A stretch of 58,915 bases of DNA, taken from the NCBI GenBank assembly GCA_036518955.1, contig DATDMG010000056.1, positions 1 through 58,915 of the forward strand, in the 5' to 3' direction. The notes beneath the pieces are model-generated. The model was not told the origin of the DNA, made no database searches, and was given only the letters and a program-made list of their open reading frames with translations. Positions 58,580 through 58,915 of this stretch are shown piece after piece (within the stretch, counting starts at the first letter, position 1; each line of letters opens with the position of its first letter). The DNA is from DATDMG01 sp036518955 (GTDB lineage: Bacteria; Actinomycetota; Actinomycetes; Actinomycetales; Kineosporiaceae). A program made the translations under genes and the position numbers.

Positions 58580-58915
58580 AGCACCGCGCGCTCATCGTCG
58601 TCACCGGTGCGCGCGCCACGCCGTCCTCCGCGGCCACGCCATCCGCGCGGGCCACGCCGTCCACGGAGCGGGCCGAGGGGGAGCCGGCCGGCGAGCCGAC
58701 CATCGTCCCGGCCTCGGTCGCGGGCTGCCCGGAGCCTGCCGCGGGGGTCGGCCGCGTCGTCGCGGCCCGGGCCGAGGTGTCCAGAGCCCTCGCGGAGCTG
58801 CTGCCCGGCCCGGTGGCGGACGTCGCACGGCCACCGCCCGTGGCAGGCCGGGTAGCCGCGGTCGCCGTCCCGGCCCCCGACGTCCCCGCGCCGGCCGATC
58901 CGCCGGCGGCGCCCG
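58577..58915 (-). CDS. C-terminal part of a low-complexity Ala/Thr/Ser/Gly protein
   Basis: The minus frame is open from the window edge to a TGA at 58577-58579 (112 codons visible). The sequence is Ala/Thr/Gly/Ser/Pro-rich (GTSGAGTATAATRPATGGG...) with a degenerate DGVARA / DGVAAE repeat and ends PVTTMSARC. It resembles a secreted-protein linker or tail, but no domain is visible. A competing open plus frame exists, so the gene is tentative. Confidence 0.4.

Noticed and set aside
58463..58855. Plus-strand ORF near the right edge
   Set aside because: It runs through the 14-bp tandem repeat, is almost all Arg/Ser/Pro and overlaps a better minus-strand frame.

Overview
This is a 58.9 kb stretch of very GC-rich DNA. 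Strong third-position G/C bias, frequent GTG starts, GTGA/ATGA start-stop overlaps, a CIRCE/HrcA heat-shock control, a conservon (cvn) operon and the conserved gene order all point to the chromosome of an actinomycete. The genus or order cannot be named from sequence reading alone. There is no CRISPR array, insertion sequence, prophage or plasmid function in view. The backbone is a housekeeping block that keeps the usual actinobacterial order: comEA-comEC-holA-rpsT-lepA-hemW-hrcA-dnaJ-rsmE-HIT-phoH-ybeY-CNNM-era-leuA-recO-uppS-glyS-dusB-dgt-dnaG-tRNA(Asn).

Layout: 0-7.3 kb, DegV (partial), DNA-uptake genes comEA/comEC, holA, a CAP-domain lipoprotein and rpsT. 7.6-11.1 kb, a coupled ATP-grasp / alpha-E / transglutaminase operon. 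11.1-14.9 kb, lepA, a MOSC protein and hemW. 14.9-17.4 kb, one intact and one broken DUF4870 membrane-protein gene and a DUF3097 gene. 17.5-28.3 kb, CIRCE-hrcA-dnaJ-rsmE, then a minus-strand sigma-factor module (ECF sigma, an 84-residue protein, a GerMN membrane protein), then HIT, phoH split by an intein, ybeY, CNNM/CorC and era. 28.3-31.3 kb, a minus-strand molybdopterin oxidoreductase coupled to a methyltransferase. 31.5-35.1 kb, leuA with a leucine-rich leader peptide and hairpin, recO and uppS. 35.1-40.6 kb, an AT-richer control region followed by a conservon (sensor kinase, roadblock, DUF742, GTPase). 40.7-51.1 kb, a small monooxygenase-like gene, glyS, a two-component pair, a lipoprotein, dusB, dgt, a HAD-like gene, dnaG, a hypothetical gene and tRNA-Asn. 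51.5-58.9 kb, a GGDEF-EAL protein, pgi, an ACT-domain malic enzyme, an FkbM methyltransferase and the end of a low-complexity gene.

Most notable: (1) PhoH carries a 347-residue intein with the Ala1 and Trp-Cys-Thr signature of class 3 inteins. Its LAGLIDADG endonuclease appears to have lost the catalytic aspartates. (2) A DUF4870 gene is broken by two independent lesions, a 19-bp tandem duplication and a Tyr-to-stop change, and both can be reconstructed by eye. (3) A leuA leader encodes an Ile-Leu-Leu-Leu peptide followed directly by a 10-bp hairpin. (4) Perfect or near-perfect tandem duplications of about 14-19 bp recur through the window, several of them spanning or touching stop codons (era, cvnD, the CAP gene, the last gene). 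(5) The conservon contains a 40-codon mini-ORF coupled by GTGA overlaps on both sides. Most of the rest is ordinary core genome.
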